Shown here in pieces: positions 1 to 10,452 of a DNA stretch of 64,000 nucleotides. The translations under genes and the position numbers were made by a program. Numbering within the stretch: the stretch's first letter is position 1; each line of letters starts with the position of its first letter. The stretch covers positions 2,604,001 through 2,668,000 of the forward strand of contig JAUEDM010000006.1 in the NCBI GenBank assembly GCA_033439685.1, written 5' to 3'. The notes beneath the pieces were generated by a model, which saw nothing but the letters and a program-made list of their open reading frames with translations, had not been told where the DNA came from and did not search any database. Source of the DNA: Apodospora peruviana. Lineage: Eukaryota > Ascomycota > Sordariomycetes > Sordariales > Lasiosphaeriaceae.

Positions 1-264
1 CATCTGGGAGCAAAGCTGCCGTTTGAGTTCAAGGATTCGACGTTTAGTCGTGGCAAGAAACCGGAGCTGGTTTTCTGGGACTACGCGCTGAGACTCTGGA
101 TCACGATAGTACAGGTATTTGTCATTGGAGTTCTGGATCGCATTGCTGGCCAGTGGATAGCGACACCGCGGCGGTTGGCTTCGCGGGTGCATGCCAATGG
201 TGCTGCTTCTGCGAGTGCGGTTGTTGGCGCAAATGGACGAATCCAGGAGAAGAAGAAGGAGTAA
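1..264 (+). CDS. C-terminal fragment of an unidentified membrane-anchored protein (5' end outside window)
   Basis: The frame is open from base 1 and ends at TAA 262-264, giving 87 residues. The visible part has a polar stretch rich in Lys and Phe (about residues 1-22), then one hydrophobic segment (about 30-48, around LRLWITIVQVFVIGVLD), then an Ala/Ser-rich tail ending in QEKKKE. This suggests a single C-terminal membrane helix with a short basic/acidic tail, as in tail-anchored or multi-pass ER proteins. I do not recognise the family and assign no function. It lies on the same strand as COX11, with 270 bp between them. Codon use looks like the neighbouring real genes. Confidence 0.6.
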   Translation, partial: HLGAKLPFEFKDSTFSRGKKPELVFWDYALRLWITIVQVFVIGVLDRIAGQWIATPRRLASRVHANGAASASAVVGANGRIQEKKKE

Positions 265-534
265 AATGGATGGCCATAAGTTTGATAGCAGACATAAGTA
301 CAGCACACCGATAGTAATGAGAGTATGTATGTTCTGAACATAGTGCAACTCGAAGTGGTGATCAGATGCTATCAGCGCCTCGGGACAGGTAAAAGTGGCA
401 AGGCTGACAGCTGTCTGCCATCTGGCGACAGCTCTCGAGCTTGCTTGAGCTTGGCCTGGATCACAACTCCCGGCCGGTCCAGAAAGGTCCACCACTTCAC
501 CCAACAACATCGGAAGACACAAACGCCACCGAAA

Positions 535-1666
535 ATGAACACGATACCGTTCCTCCTCACGAGGAGGATACAAGCGCAATCGAATTCGGCATGTCTCCTA
601 TGTCGCAGAATCGCACAGAAGCAGCCGCAGCAATGGACGACCCCGCGACGACCGTTCTCGCAGACGACGAGCAGGCAAGCGCAACAACACCAGCAACAAC
701 AACAACGAGCGCAAGCCGTCACAATGGAGAGAATGAGGGCGGTTTATGATAAGAAGAACACCAGCACGATGTAAGAGGGTGTCCCCGTTCTTTTCGGTCG
801 GGTTGGTTATGGCTATGGGATTTGATCTGTCGCAGGGGGGCTAGCCAGCTGCTGGCTAGCTAGCTACCCGATGGCACGGACAAGTTCGATGGGGTTTCTT
901 GGGATATGGTATTCATTTGAATTTTGTGTCTGCTGGCAGGTTCTACGCGATCAGCCTCATCTTGGGCACGGTGGCCTTCTCGTACGGCTCGGTGCCCATG
1001 TACAAGATGGTATATCCAAACCCGACCTCACTCACCTGCTGCTGTTACTAATATGCTAACCTCTATCCTTGTTACAAAATTAATAGATTTGCCAAACCAC
1101 GGGCTGGGGAGGCCAACCCGTCCGCACGCACGGCGGCGGTTTTGGGTCTGACGACGAAAAGGACCTCGCGAGCAGGCTACAACCGGTAACGGACGCGAAG
1201 CGGATCCGCGTGACGTTCAGCTCGTCCGTGTCAGACGTGCTGCCGTGGAAGTTCACACCGCAGCAGCGCGAGGTTCGCGTTCTGCCGGGCGAGACGGCGC
1301 TGGCGTTCTACACGGCGACAAACCAAAGCGACCACGACATTGTCGGGGTGGCAACGTACAGCGTCACGCCGGCGCAGGTGGCGCCGTACTTTAGCAAGAT
1401 CCAGTGTTTCTGCTTCGAGGAGCAACGGCTGAACGCCGGCGAGACGGTCGACATGCCGGTCTTTTTTTATCTGGATCCGGATTTGTTGAACGATCTGAAT
1501 ATGAAGGGCATTGAAACAGTCACGTTGAGTTATACCTTTTTTAGTAAGTGGTCCTTGTTGTGAGAGAGTGTGAGAGAAAGTTTGAGTGGCTGACCGATAT
1601 GTGAAACTTCAAGAGGCGAAATATGACGATAAAGGGAATTTCAAGGATATTCCCAAGCCCATGTAA
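535..1666 (+). CDS. COX11: Cytochrome c oxidase assembly protein Cox11 (CtaG family)
   Basis: Cox11 is an inner-membrane, intermembrane-space-facing copper protein that delivers copper to the CuB site of Cox1. Four exons: 535-770, 940-1009, 1087-1543 and 1614-1666, giving 271 aa. The N-terminus is an Arg/Gln-rich mitochondrial presequence with a polyglutamine patch. A single membrane helix (about residues 80-101, ending VPMYKM) is split by introns 1 and 2. The periplasmic-type beta domain follows, with the copper motif CFCFEEQ near residue 208 and the family signature YLDPDL. The last exon supplies the usual C-terminus (..NFKDIPKPM). Donors are GTAAGA, GTATAT and GTAAGT. Without the 53-nt last exon, the frame would run into intron 3 and stop at 1563. 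Confidence 0.95.
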
Positions 1667-2904
1667 AATTGGCGTCTGGTTAGGACGGCAGTGTAGTATC
1701 AATACCTCAATGTACGGATTATACCCTTTGCCTATAGGATGTATATTTATCTTACCTGTCAGGGCGGCATAGGCTGGCCTCGATACTGGACTTTCGAGGA
1801 CATGATATCCGAGAGATATCTTAAGAAAGCAAATCTCCAACAGCTGCGCCTTGGATCTTTCACCACAGTCATATGTACAAGTGTAATCCGTACCTAGACC
1901 TTGAACTGGGCATTCCATGCCAAAATCCGGGGAAGCCCCAACTCAGTTCCCCTATCTGCGAGAATAATACGTATCAGGTAAGCAAAAAAAACCGCGCATA
2001 GTAGCGCTATAGATAGCGATGAATGGTTCTGAGGATATGGCTGCTGCAGGTGGCGCCTTTGGTATGCCTCTTGAGGTGGAAAGATAGCGAGATAGCCATT
2101 TACTTGGAAGCTTACAGGGGGGGACTTCTTGATTATTCGAGCATGAACATAAAGCGGTTGACTCTTGTCCAAATATCTTGTGTATTCTGCGAGGTCTTGA
2201 TCATCGTGAGATATATCCGTTTCTCGAAGTGGAGGACAGAAGAATTTAAGCAACCCCACGTCATAACGGCGGTCATATATGACCTGGGGATGTTGTAATC
2301 CGATTAGCGCACTTTCCGCAAGCGGGAGCGCGGAAAGCGCTCTGCGAATGGGGTGTCGAGTCGCCAAGGACAAGTGACGCGCGATGGAGCACAAGACCTT
2401 ATCCGTACAGAGAGGTAAGGTAGCACGGGTAGCTGCTGGAATGTCCGAGTGACCTGAAGCTGTGTAAGTTCTGGCATTGCGTGATTCGGCATCTCAACCC
2501 TTCGGCTATGGAGCCAAGAACTTCATTGGGGGTTGTTGACTTTCGAGCTTTGGAATTGCAGACCTGGGGGACCTATTCCGTACAGAGTAATAATAGCCCT
2601 TGCCTTGCCTGCCAAACGCCCCTGAAATTGCCACAGCGCGCAGCAGCAGGCAACTACTAACGGCCCCTAGCCTGCGCCCATAATAAGCCGACTTACGACG
2701 ACGCCTTCACTTAGTGCGACATCGCATCGCGACACGCCAGAGGAGCTTCTCGGTCTCTTCTACACCTCTCCGGATTCTGCCCATTTGACCTAAACAAATA
2801 GAAGACTATCTACGCGAAGAAACATACGACACTCAATCGCATCCCAGCTTCAGTCTACGTCGAAATGTCAGCAAGGCACTACTGCATGAGACCCTGTCGG
2901 TAGT
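1667..2904. other. Intergenic region, no supported gene
   Basis: This stretch holds COX11 3' sequence and RAV1 5' sequence. A minus-strand frame is open for about 165 codons (1894-2394) but has no ATG, and I recognise nothing in it. Short TCCGTAC words occur near 1890, 2402 and 2578. The last 60 bases contain the RAV1 upstream ORF. Confidence 0.6.
2865..2903 (+). promoter_or_regulatory. Upstream ORF of RAV1, stop one base before main start
   Basis: A 12-codon ORF starts at ATG 2865, has a second in-frame ATG at 2886, and ends at TAG 2901-2903. One base separates this stop from the RAV1 ATG at 2905. If the transcript starts upstream, ribosomes would terminate next to the main start, so reinitiation could control RAV1 output. 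The transcript start is not known. Confidence 0.45.
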
Positions 2905-5900
2905 ATGAAAGCTGTCCTGCCCGGAAAGCCAGAATCCCGGCTTCAAGCTCTGGTAACGGGCTACTGGGATTCCCGCCGCATCACTGTGAGTCTCATCTTG
3001 ACGCATGCTGGCTTCCGTATATTTTGTCGCTAATTGCCCGGAAACAGACCTACATAACCGGCAATGCCTTCTCTATCCTCGGCGAACCCGACACACTCCT
3101 CCAGACCGTATACGACGATGACGAGGACTCGCTCGAGTCTGTTGCCCTGGACGAGGCCACGGGCAAGATAGCAGTCTGCACACGCCGCAATGTGCGCATC
3201 TACAAACCGTCTGGCTGGAAGGAGGATGCGCTCAAGGTAGGAGGCTTTGCGCCCTGGCTTGACAGTCTGGTGTTTGGCTGACGCTTTGTCCGGTAGTGGT
3301 CGCTGCAGTCTACTTTCCCTGTTAGACAAGGAGAGGAAAACACCGCCCGAGAATCAGCAGGAGTCTCGCTGTCGTGGGGTAGCCAGGAGGAACTTCTGGT
3401 CGCGCATTCGTCTCTCGAACTGTACCAGACCTCGTCAACCCCAGAGTGTTGCTGGCGTAAGCAATTGGCGAACCCCGTGCGCCTCGCCAGCATATCCTAT
3501 GATTCGGCCTACATTGCCTCGGTTGGCCAGCACGACCGGCTGGTCAAAGTATGGCGGCGATTGAGCTACGGTTCCGATGATGTCCGCTGCGACTTTACCT
3601 ACCTCCGCCACCCGCAGCTGGTGACCGGCCTGCAATGGCGGCGGCCGCGTCACTTCGACCAGACCATCGACAATGTTCTCTACACATTCTCTCTCGACAA
3701 CCACCTGCGCATCTGGACGGGCTCGGATAGCCACGGGCAGCAGCCCCTGCATTTATGGGGAAAGCTGGACCTGGCGGCCGCTATACAGGACCGCGCCATG
3801 CCCTCGGCCAAGATGCCTGCGCTCCGCTGGGCTTTTATAATGCACGGGCGAGATCTGTCCGCTGCCACGGAGAAGGCGGTTCAGGATGGTGCTTCCCCGG
3901 CAGACGAAGACGTCGGCGCCCTCGACCACCTCATTGCGGTCGCAAACCGGAGCCCCGAGATATGCGTTGTCCTGGACGGCCGGGGCCACATGTCTGCGTG
4001 GGCGCTGGAAAATGTCGGCTGCAAGACGCAAAAGTCCAATATTTTCAACGTTGCGCACGTCGCATCGCCAGAATTCGAGTTTATGAAGGGCCTTTCGATT
4101 GTGTCTAGCCCGCATGTGGAGGCTTACAGTTATTGTAATACGGGCGGGCACTTGCACATGCTACTACACTTCTTCGACGGTAGGGTCGAAGTTTACCGTA
4201 GCAATATCGCTTCTCTCTTCAACCCGAACCCGAAGGCGAGGCGGCTTACGCAGGTGTGTCTCTGGACTGGACACTCCGCCCCTATTAAGAAAATTGTCCG
4301 CAACTACAGTGGCCGCGCCATCGTATCGCGGACGGACCACGGCCAGAGCGTGATCTGGAAGCACGAACTGAATGCCAAGCGAACTACGCTCTCACGCCAG
4401 GCGGTCATACACCACGACTGCCACATCCATCGCATGTGCGTGCTCAGAAAGGGCCGCTTTGTCGTGTTTCTCCGGCACGGCGATATATCATTGTGGGATT
4501 GTCGGCAGTCACCTCCCCAGCTGCTGGATAGGGTTAAATACGATGTGCCAGGAAAGCCTCTTTGTCTGCTGATCCTGCCTCGCCATAAAGCCGAGGATTA
4601 TACCACTGCGCATATTGCGACAATTACATCGGAGAAACAAGGGCTGGTGTGGGAGGTCAAGCTGCCCTTTTACTCCCCTAGTGATAGCACCCCGGCCCTT
4701 AACGGAAATGGATACCACGAACAACGGGGTAGCATAAAAGAATTTGTCCAGTTTCAGCTACAAGACGCCGGAGATCTGGCCTACGTTCTCCCAGTTGATC
4801 CAGCTGGTTCCACACCCATTGTCTCTGGCTTCTTGGATGTGTTCGCCCGGGATGTGGCGATCTCGTACACCCATTCTGGACAGGTCGAGTTCTGGACGGC
4901 ACGGGTCAACCATCTCGGCAAGCGAATCGACTGGCTGTCGACCAGCTCGATGGAAACAGGCGTGGCCAACCCCGCCCTCGTCAGCGGGAGCACCATGAAA
5001 AAGGCCGCGCTGGTCAACTCGGCGCGGTCCGCCCTCACCATCTGGGACATCCGCGGCGCGCGGCTCGAGTACTCACAGGATTTTGAGAACCAGCAGACAA
5101 TTCAGGACCTCGACTGGACCTCGACCCCCGATAGCCAGTCGATTCTAGCCGTAGGTTTCCGGCACCGCGTGCTGCTGCTGTCGCAGATGCGCTTCGATTA
5201 CTTGAACAAAGGCCCCGCGTGGGCGCCCATCCGCGAAATCACGACGCGCGACCTGACGCCGCACCCGATCGGTGACTCCACCTGGCTCGGGGACGGGCAT
5301 CTTGTCATCGGCGCGGGGAACCAGTTCTTTGTGCACGACAGGCAGTTTGACGTCTCGAGCTCGCTGATCACAAGTCTACGGCTGCCGCACAGGAAAGGGG
5401 GCAAGTGGGATCTGTTTGACGTGGTGCAGCGGCTGAACGGCCCGCTGCCGGTTTTTCATCCACAGTTTTTGAGCCAGTGCATGCTGGCGGGCAAGATTGT
5501 GCTCGTGCACAGCATCCTAATGGCGCTGCACAGGACGCTCAAGTTCTGGGTCGAGGGTGAGATGATCGACGATTACCTGGGCTTGAAAATGGAAGAGTTC
5601 TATGCTGGCGCGCACATGCCATCGACCCTGGGCATCGAGGCAGGCGAGTATTTCAGTCGGCGGATGTCATACGACGATGAAAACGAGGCGTTCAGCGAGG
5701 AAATTGCGGCTGCGATAAGCGAAAAGCTGACCAAGGTCGGCCTGCAGCAGCTCTCCGGGCACGAGCAGTTCCAACTTGTCGACATCGTCGAGTGTGTTGG
5801 TCTGGTGGAGAAGCAGCGTAGGTCGTTGGACGAGAACGGGGCAAGGTTCATGCTGTTCTTTCGGCAGCATGCTCTGAGAAAGGGGCGGACGAACGAGATT

Positions 5901-7328
5901 CATATGAGTTGGAGGGAGATCAACTGGGCGTATCATTCGAGCAGCCAGGATATCTTGCAGGATTTTGTATCGCGGCAGCATCATGGGCGAATGTTGTGGG
6001 CGGACGCAAGGGAGAGTGGTATGTTTATGTGGTTGACGGATTCTGCAGCGGTGGTAAGTCCTTTTTTCTGTGTTCGCTGCCATGGAAAGAACTTCAGGTT
6101 AATAGAAAGGGACAACAGAAAGCGCAGTTTGAAGTAATTGCGCGGAATGAGTACACGAAGGGGGAAGTCAAGAATCCTGTGGACTGCAGTCTTTATTATC
6201 TCGCACTCAAGAAAAAGACGGTTCTGCAGGGGCTGTGGCGGATGGCGTCGTGGAACCGCGAGCAAGGCGCGACGCAGCGGTTCCTGGCCAACAACTTCGA
6301 CGATCCTAAGTGGCGGACTGCTGCGCTCAAGAATGCGTATGCTTTGATGAGTAAGAGGCGGTTTGGTAAGTCTTGCGTGTTGTGCTTGTGTCCTTCTGGT
6401 GCTATGCTGACTTGAGCAAAATATAGAGTACGCCGCCGCGTTCTTCTTGCTGGCAGACCATGTCCAGGACGCGGTAAATGTGTGCATCAACCAGATGAAA
6501 GACCTACAGCTGGCCATCGCCATCGCACGTGTCTACGAGGGTGACCAGGGTCCCGTCCTTCGGAAACTGCTCGAAGAAGAAGTCTTGGTGATTGCTGCGC
6601 AGGAGGGGAACCGATGGCTTGCCTCGTGGGCCTTCTGGATGCTGCATCGGAGAGATATGGCTGTTCGGGCTTTGGTGGTGAGTAATTTAGCTCTTGATAT
6701 CCCGTTTCTGCTTGGGGCGTGTCTGACTTGCAGCTTTTTAGACGCCAGTATACACACTCCTGGAAACACCAGGGTCACCAGACCTTAAGTCCAAACTCTT
6801 TTTAACCGACGATCCGGCCCTTGTCATCCTCTACTCGCAGCTCAGGCAGAAAACGCTGCAGACTCTCCGAGGGGCGTCAAAGGTCACCCCTAAAGTAGAG
6901 TGGGAGTTTGTGCTGCACAATGCGAGGCTTTATGACCGGATGGGATGCGATTTACTTGGTCTTGATCTAGGTACGTTGTTTTTTTTGTCCCCTCTACTCA
7001 TTTATCTATATATATAAAGGCTAACTTAAAGCACTGCGTAACAGTACGAAACTGGGAATTTTTAAAGCCCCGCGCCAACATTCCGACCGGTCTCGGCGGC
7101 GAGATTAATCCCCTCAAGCTGCTGAATCGTAGGAGCTCGCTGGTTGTGGCGGATCTGCCTCTCCTCTCGCGAGGCATCGTGTTGCCGGCGGCGGCTGCAG
7201 CAGCACAGATGATGATGCCGCCTGAGATGAAGTCTGGCGGTGGTGGGACTGGACAGCAACCAAAGCAGCCGCCGACGGTGTTTGAGGAGCCTGATGCGAA
7301 CTCGCTGCTGGATAGTTTTGGGTTTTGA
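2905..7328 (+). CDS. RAV1: RAVE complex subunit Rav1 (V-ATPase assembly regulator, DmxL family)
   Basis: Rav1 is the scaffold of the RAVE complex (Rav1, Rav2, Skp1), which promotes reassembly of V1 and Vo sectors of the vacuolar proton pump on endosomal membranes. Seven exons: 2905-2985, 3048-3236, 3297-6053, 6119-6365, 6427-6677, 6742-6970 and 7045-7328, for 1345 aa, near the size of yeast Rav1. The N-terminal half is WD40-like (for example VKVWRRLSY, NHLRIWTG and DISLWDCR patches). The conserved RAVE C-terminal domain includes the segment LLADHVQDAVNVCINQMKDL and a helical TPR-like region. The last exon ends with a Gly/Pro/Ala-rich tail. All introns have GT-AG ends. Each join keeps frame and restores family sequence, for example KRRF|EYAAAFFLL. 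Confidence 0.93.
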
Positions 7329-7771
7329 TGAGTAGGCGAGGGGTGCTGGCTGGATGACATTCGGGGAAGTACCTAGCGGGAATGGGTGTGTGTTGCGAGT
7401 GTATAACTACCAGCAGCTACGGTATCGCTGGTGTAAGTGAGACGGGTACAAAGATGGAGTATGGATAGCAATAGCAGCATGGACCAGGAACATGGTACGA
7501 GCAGGCGCATTCGTGTTTTCTTTTTTGAGAAACGGGGGTATAGGGATTATTACATGTGTGGATTCAGTGTTTGAGTTAGCTGTGTCGACAAGTAGCTGTT
7601 ACGTTATCTGCAACTAAATGTTCTGGTATTTCCGGTGAGCTGTGTAACTATATGTCGAGGCATTAAATATTTGTTGTAAAACGGTAATCAATCTCGAGGT
7701 GAATATGTCCACCATTGTGAGTCACATCTATAAGCTGATCTGTCTGGAAAGACATTCACCAATCAGCGATT
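7329..7771. other. RAV1 3' flank, nothing else seen
   Basis: AT-richer sequence downstream of RAV1, probably its 3' UTR and spacer before the tRNA gene. I see no open reading frame or repeat worth reporting. Confidence 0.6.
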
Positions 7772-7870
7772 GTCACTTTGGCGGAGTGGTTAACGCGCTG
7801 CCCTGCTAATGAACAGCTAGCATGTTAGGCAGTTCCTTCGGGAGCGTAGGTTCGAATCCTACAGGTGACG
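7772..7870 (+). tRNA. tRNA-Ser (anticodon GCU) with an 18-nt intron
   Basis: The acceptor arms GTCACTT and AGGTGAC pair (one G-T). The A-box region is TGGCGGAGTGGTTAACGC. The anticodon stem CTGCC (7798-7802) pairs with GGCAG (7828-7832), and the anticodon GCT is at 7805-7807. A class II variable arm with a TTCG tip precedes the T arm GTAGG-TTCGAAT-CCTAC. The intron, about 7809-7826, starts after position 37 and contains AGC, which can pair with the anticodon as in typical eukaryotic pre-tRNAs. Base 7870 is the discriminator G. The long variable arm and GCT anticodon identify serine (AGY codons). Confidence 0.95.
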
Positions 7871-7876
7871 TTTTTT
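7871..7876 (+). terminator. RNA polymerase III T6 terminator of tRNA-Ser
   Basis: Six T residues directly follow the discriminator base, the standard Pol III termination signal. Confidence 0.9.
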
Positions 7877-9033
7877 GGATGTTATATTGCTGTAGTTTAT
7901 CCGTACATGACTCTCTCTCAGAAGACGTTATATATAACTGGATAACGCTTCATTACATCTATACGGCGTGTTTTTTGGTAATCGACGAGACAGACTCCTT
8001 TATGTGGATAAATTAAATGATCGTTCTTTATGACACCGCGGTGTTTCTCAACTGAATGAATGAACAAGAATCCATTTGTGCATTTTTACAAAGCACCTTT
8101 ACGAAATGCACCTGGCATGGATAGACAAATAAATAATACAGGTTATATATATATAGGATGATCTTGCCATTCGACTCCCATTTTAATGTTCTTGGTCCGC
8201 GTTCTGGGAGACGGGCGCAGTATGTGTGCACAGGTCATGCGGACATGAACGGTGGGTGACAATGGACACACCCCCGATGATCACGACCAGACAACCCGAC
8301 GGCATACGTAGGTAGGTATGCTATTGCAAGTCTCACCGAGACACGGTCCATGCCTGACACTGATAATGTCTTCAAGTGCAAACTGCAGATAGCTATCTAA
8401 CTTCTACACAAGACAACCATGTCCTGATAGAAATGTCGGCGCCTAACGGGATCGACTACTCATGGCTGTTTAGAGCTAGTAGCAATTCTTAGAGACTCCT
8501 TTTTCGTCTGCCCGGTTAATACAACTTGATGTCCATTGGAACCGAAGTTCTGGATATCGAGCCTAAATTCTGCTGTCCCGGGGGTCAACTTTCATATTGA
8601 TGAAGAAAAGAAAAGAGTGAAGAGAGAAATCCTCGGTTCTCAAGAGTTTAAATACCTGTGTGGACACTTTTGCGTGTGGCTCGTGCCGACTCACCTGATT
8701 GGCCAGTCCACTTTCCTGGGTTCTGTCTGTGGCTTGTGCAGCGATAAACCCTGGTCATCCCGCCCAGTCACTTACGTTTCTGCCTCCGAGTCGTCGTCAG
8801 AGGCCAGCCAGTCAACCCGCCATTCAAGTTCAGAACCAGCCTCACCTCTCGACTCCAATTCCCATCCTCTGTCCAGTAAACCACACTCCAACGAACGCCA
8901 ACGAACCATACTCGCATCGGATCATATACACAGAGAGACGGGCGCTGATTATCTATTCAACGACATACCGGCAAGCAGGCCACAGACCCAATCCGTCCGC
9001 CGCATCCCTTCATCACACACATCCGCCGCTACA
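7877..9033. other. Spacer and long VTI1 5' leader
   Basis: No separate gene is supported. From 8536 to the VTI1 start the reading frame is open and in phase with VTI1 but contains no ATG. The sequence is C-rich and would encode Ser/Pro-rich residues, which fits a CT-rich fungal 5' leader. A TATATATATATA run lies near 8148. Confidence 0.6.
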
Positions 9034-9804
9034 ATGTCCAATCCCCTCGACACCGACGCCGGCGGCGAGCTCTTCAACTCGTACGAAGCAGAATACAAGC
9101 TGGTACAAGCCGACCTCGTCCAAAAGCTCGACCAGATCCCCGACCTGTCGGGAGAGCCGCGCAAGGCGGTCCTCAGCGCGGCCGAGCGCGCGCTCGAGGA
9201 AGCCTCAGAATTGTTGGATCAGATGCAGCTCGAGAAGTTGAACCTGCCGTCAGACGCCCGGCCGCGCATCAACCAGCGCCTGCGCAATTTTGCCACCGAC
9301 ATCGACGGCTACAAGCGCAAGCTGCGCTCCCTCGCCACCAACAGCAACAAATCGCGGCCTTACTCGGACGACCCGAGTGGTGCTGGTTTTGAGAGAGGAC
9401 CGTCCGACGTCCAGCTCGAGCAGCGCCAGCAGCTGCTGTCGGGAACGGACCGACTCGACCGCAGCACGCAGCGCCTACGCGCGAGCCAGGCGCTCGCCAA
9501 CGAGACCGAGGCCATCGGTGCTAGCACGCTTGCCGACCTGCACCGCCAACGCGAGACCATCCAGCATACGACCGATATCATGATACAGAGCGAGGGCTAC
9601 GTGGACCGCAGCGTCAAGACGTTGAGGGGCATGGCCCGTAGGTACTGTTCTCCCTCCCTCCACAACCTCCCTTAACTTTGCACAGCGGCGTGATATCTAA
9701 CGAATGTTTGGTGTAGGATGGCTACAAATCGGATAATTACCATTGCTATCATTACGATCCTGGTCCTGCTTATATTTGCCGTCATTTACAGCAAGTTTAG
9801 ATAG
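9034..9804 (+). CDS. VTI1: Vesicle SNARE Vti1 (Qb-SNARE)
   Basis: Vti1 is the Qb-SNARE used in Golgi-to-endosome, endosome-to-vacuole and homotypic vacuole fusion. Two exons: 9034-9641 and 9717-9804, for 231 aa. The N-terminal three-helix (Habc-like) domain covers about residues 1-100. An acidic/Gly linker follows. The SNARE heptad region is at about 140-205, containing QRETIQHTTD and the family ending LRGMARRMATN. One C-terminal membrane helix is followed by YSKFR at the lumenal end. The intron splits the codon for the second Arg of the RR pair just before the membrane anchor. ATG 9034 is the first ATG in an otherwise open leader frame. It is convergent with RRP12. Confidence 0.94.
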
Positions 9805-10452
9805 ATTCCCCACTTTCTTGCGATTGGCTTTTTTGGTTTTGTTTTGGAGTTCGAGTCATTTGTAGTTCGTGCGGTTATCGACAACTCGATCAGATGACCC
9901 ATCCGGTCGTTCCCAGGCGTTTGAAACCCAGTATTTTGGGATGGAATGGGTTGGTTTCTGTTTGTCCTGGACGTTTTGTATGTAAATAACAACGTATGAT
10001 TGATGCTTTGTTTGGTTGAGTTTTCTCACGCACGAGCGGTCAGTGGGTTCGGAGAAGGCAAGAGACAAAAGAAATCATGTGAATATAACATATTATAATA
10101 CGACTGCCTTGCTTCAATCATCTCGTCTTCATACATTTTGTTCAATGTGAGAAGACACATAGTCATGTCGGGCTAGAGGAGAGCTGGGAATTATAACTGT
10201 TATCCTGGCGCAGGGAGAAGAAAGGGGGCATCTACCTAGGTAATCAATCCATCACAACTCTAATCTCTCGCAATCACCTGTAAGTCATACTACATACTAG
10301 TCTGGGTGTTTTCAATCCCATCACCAAGTCAGACCAAAAAATTTCATGTGATTTTCATGATATCTCCTCTCCTTTTCGTATTTCAGAACTCCAAAATATA
10401 GTACCCATGGATGGCCAACAAAACTCCAAATCACATATATCTACCTATTTTC
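9805..10452. other. Convergent 3' flanks of VTI1 and RRP12
   Basis: AT-rich spacer between two genes ending toward each other. It contains TACCTAGGTAA near 10234. No gene is seen. Confidence 0.6.

Noticed and set aside
1894..2394. 166-codon minus-strand open frame between COX11 and RAV1
   Set aside because: It has no ATG, no known motif and no plausible splice partners.
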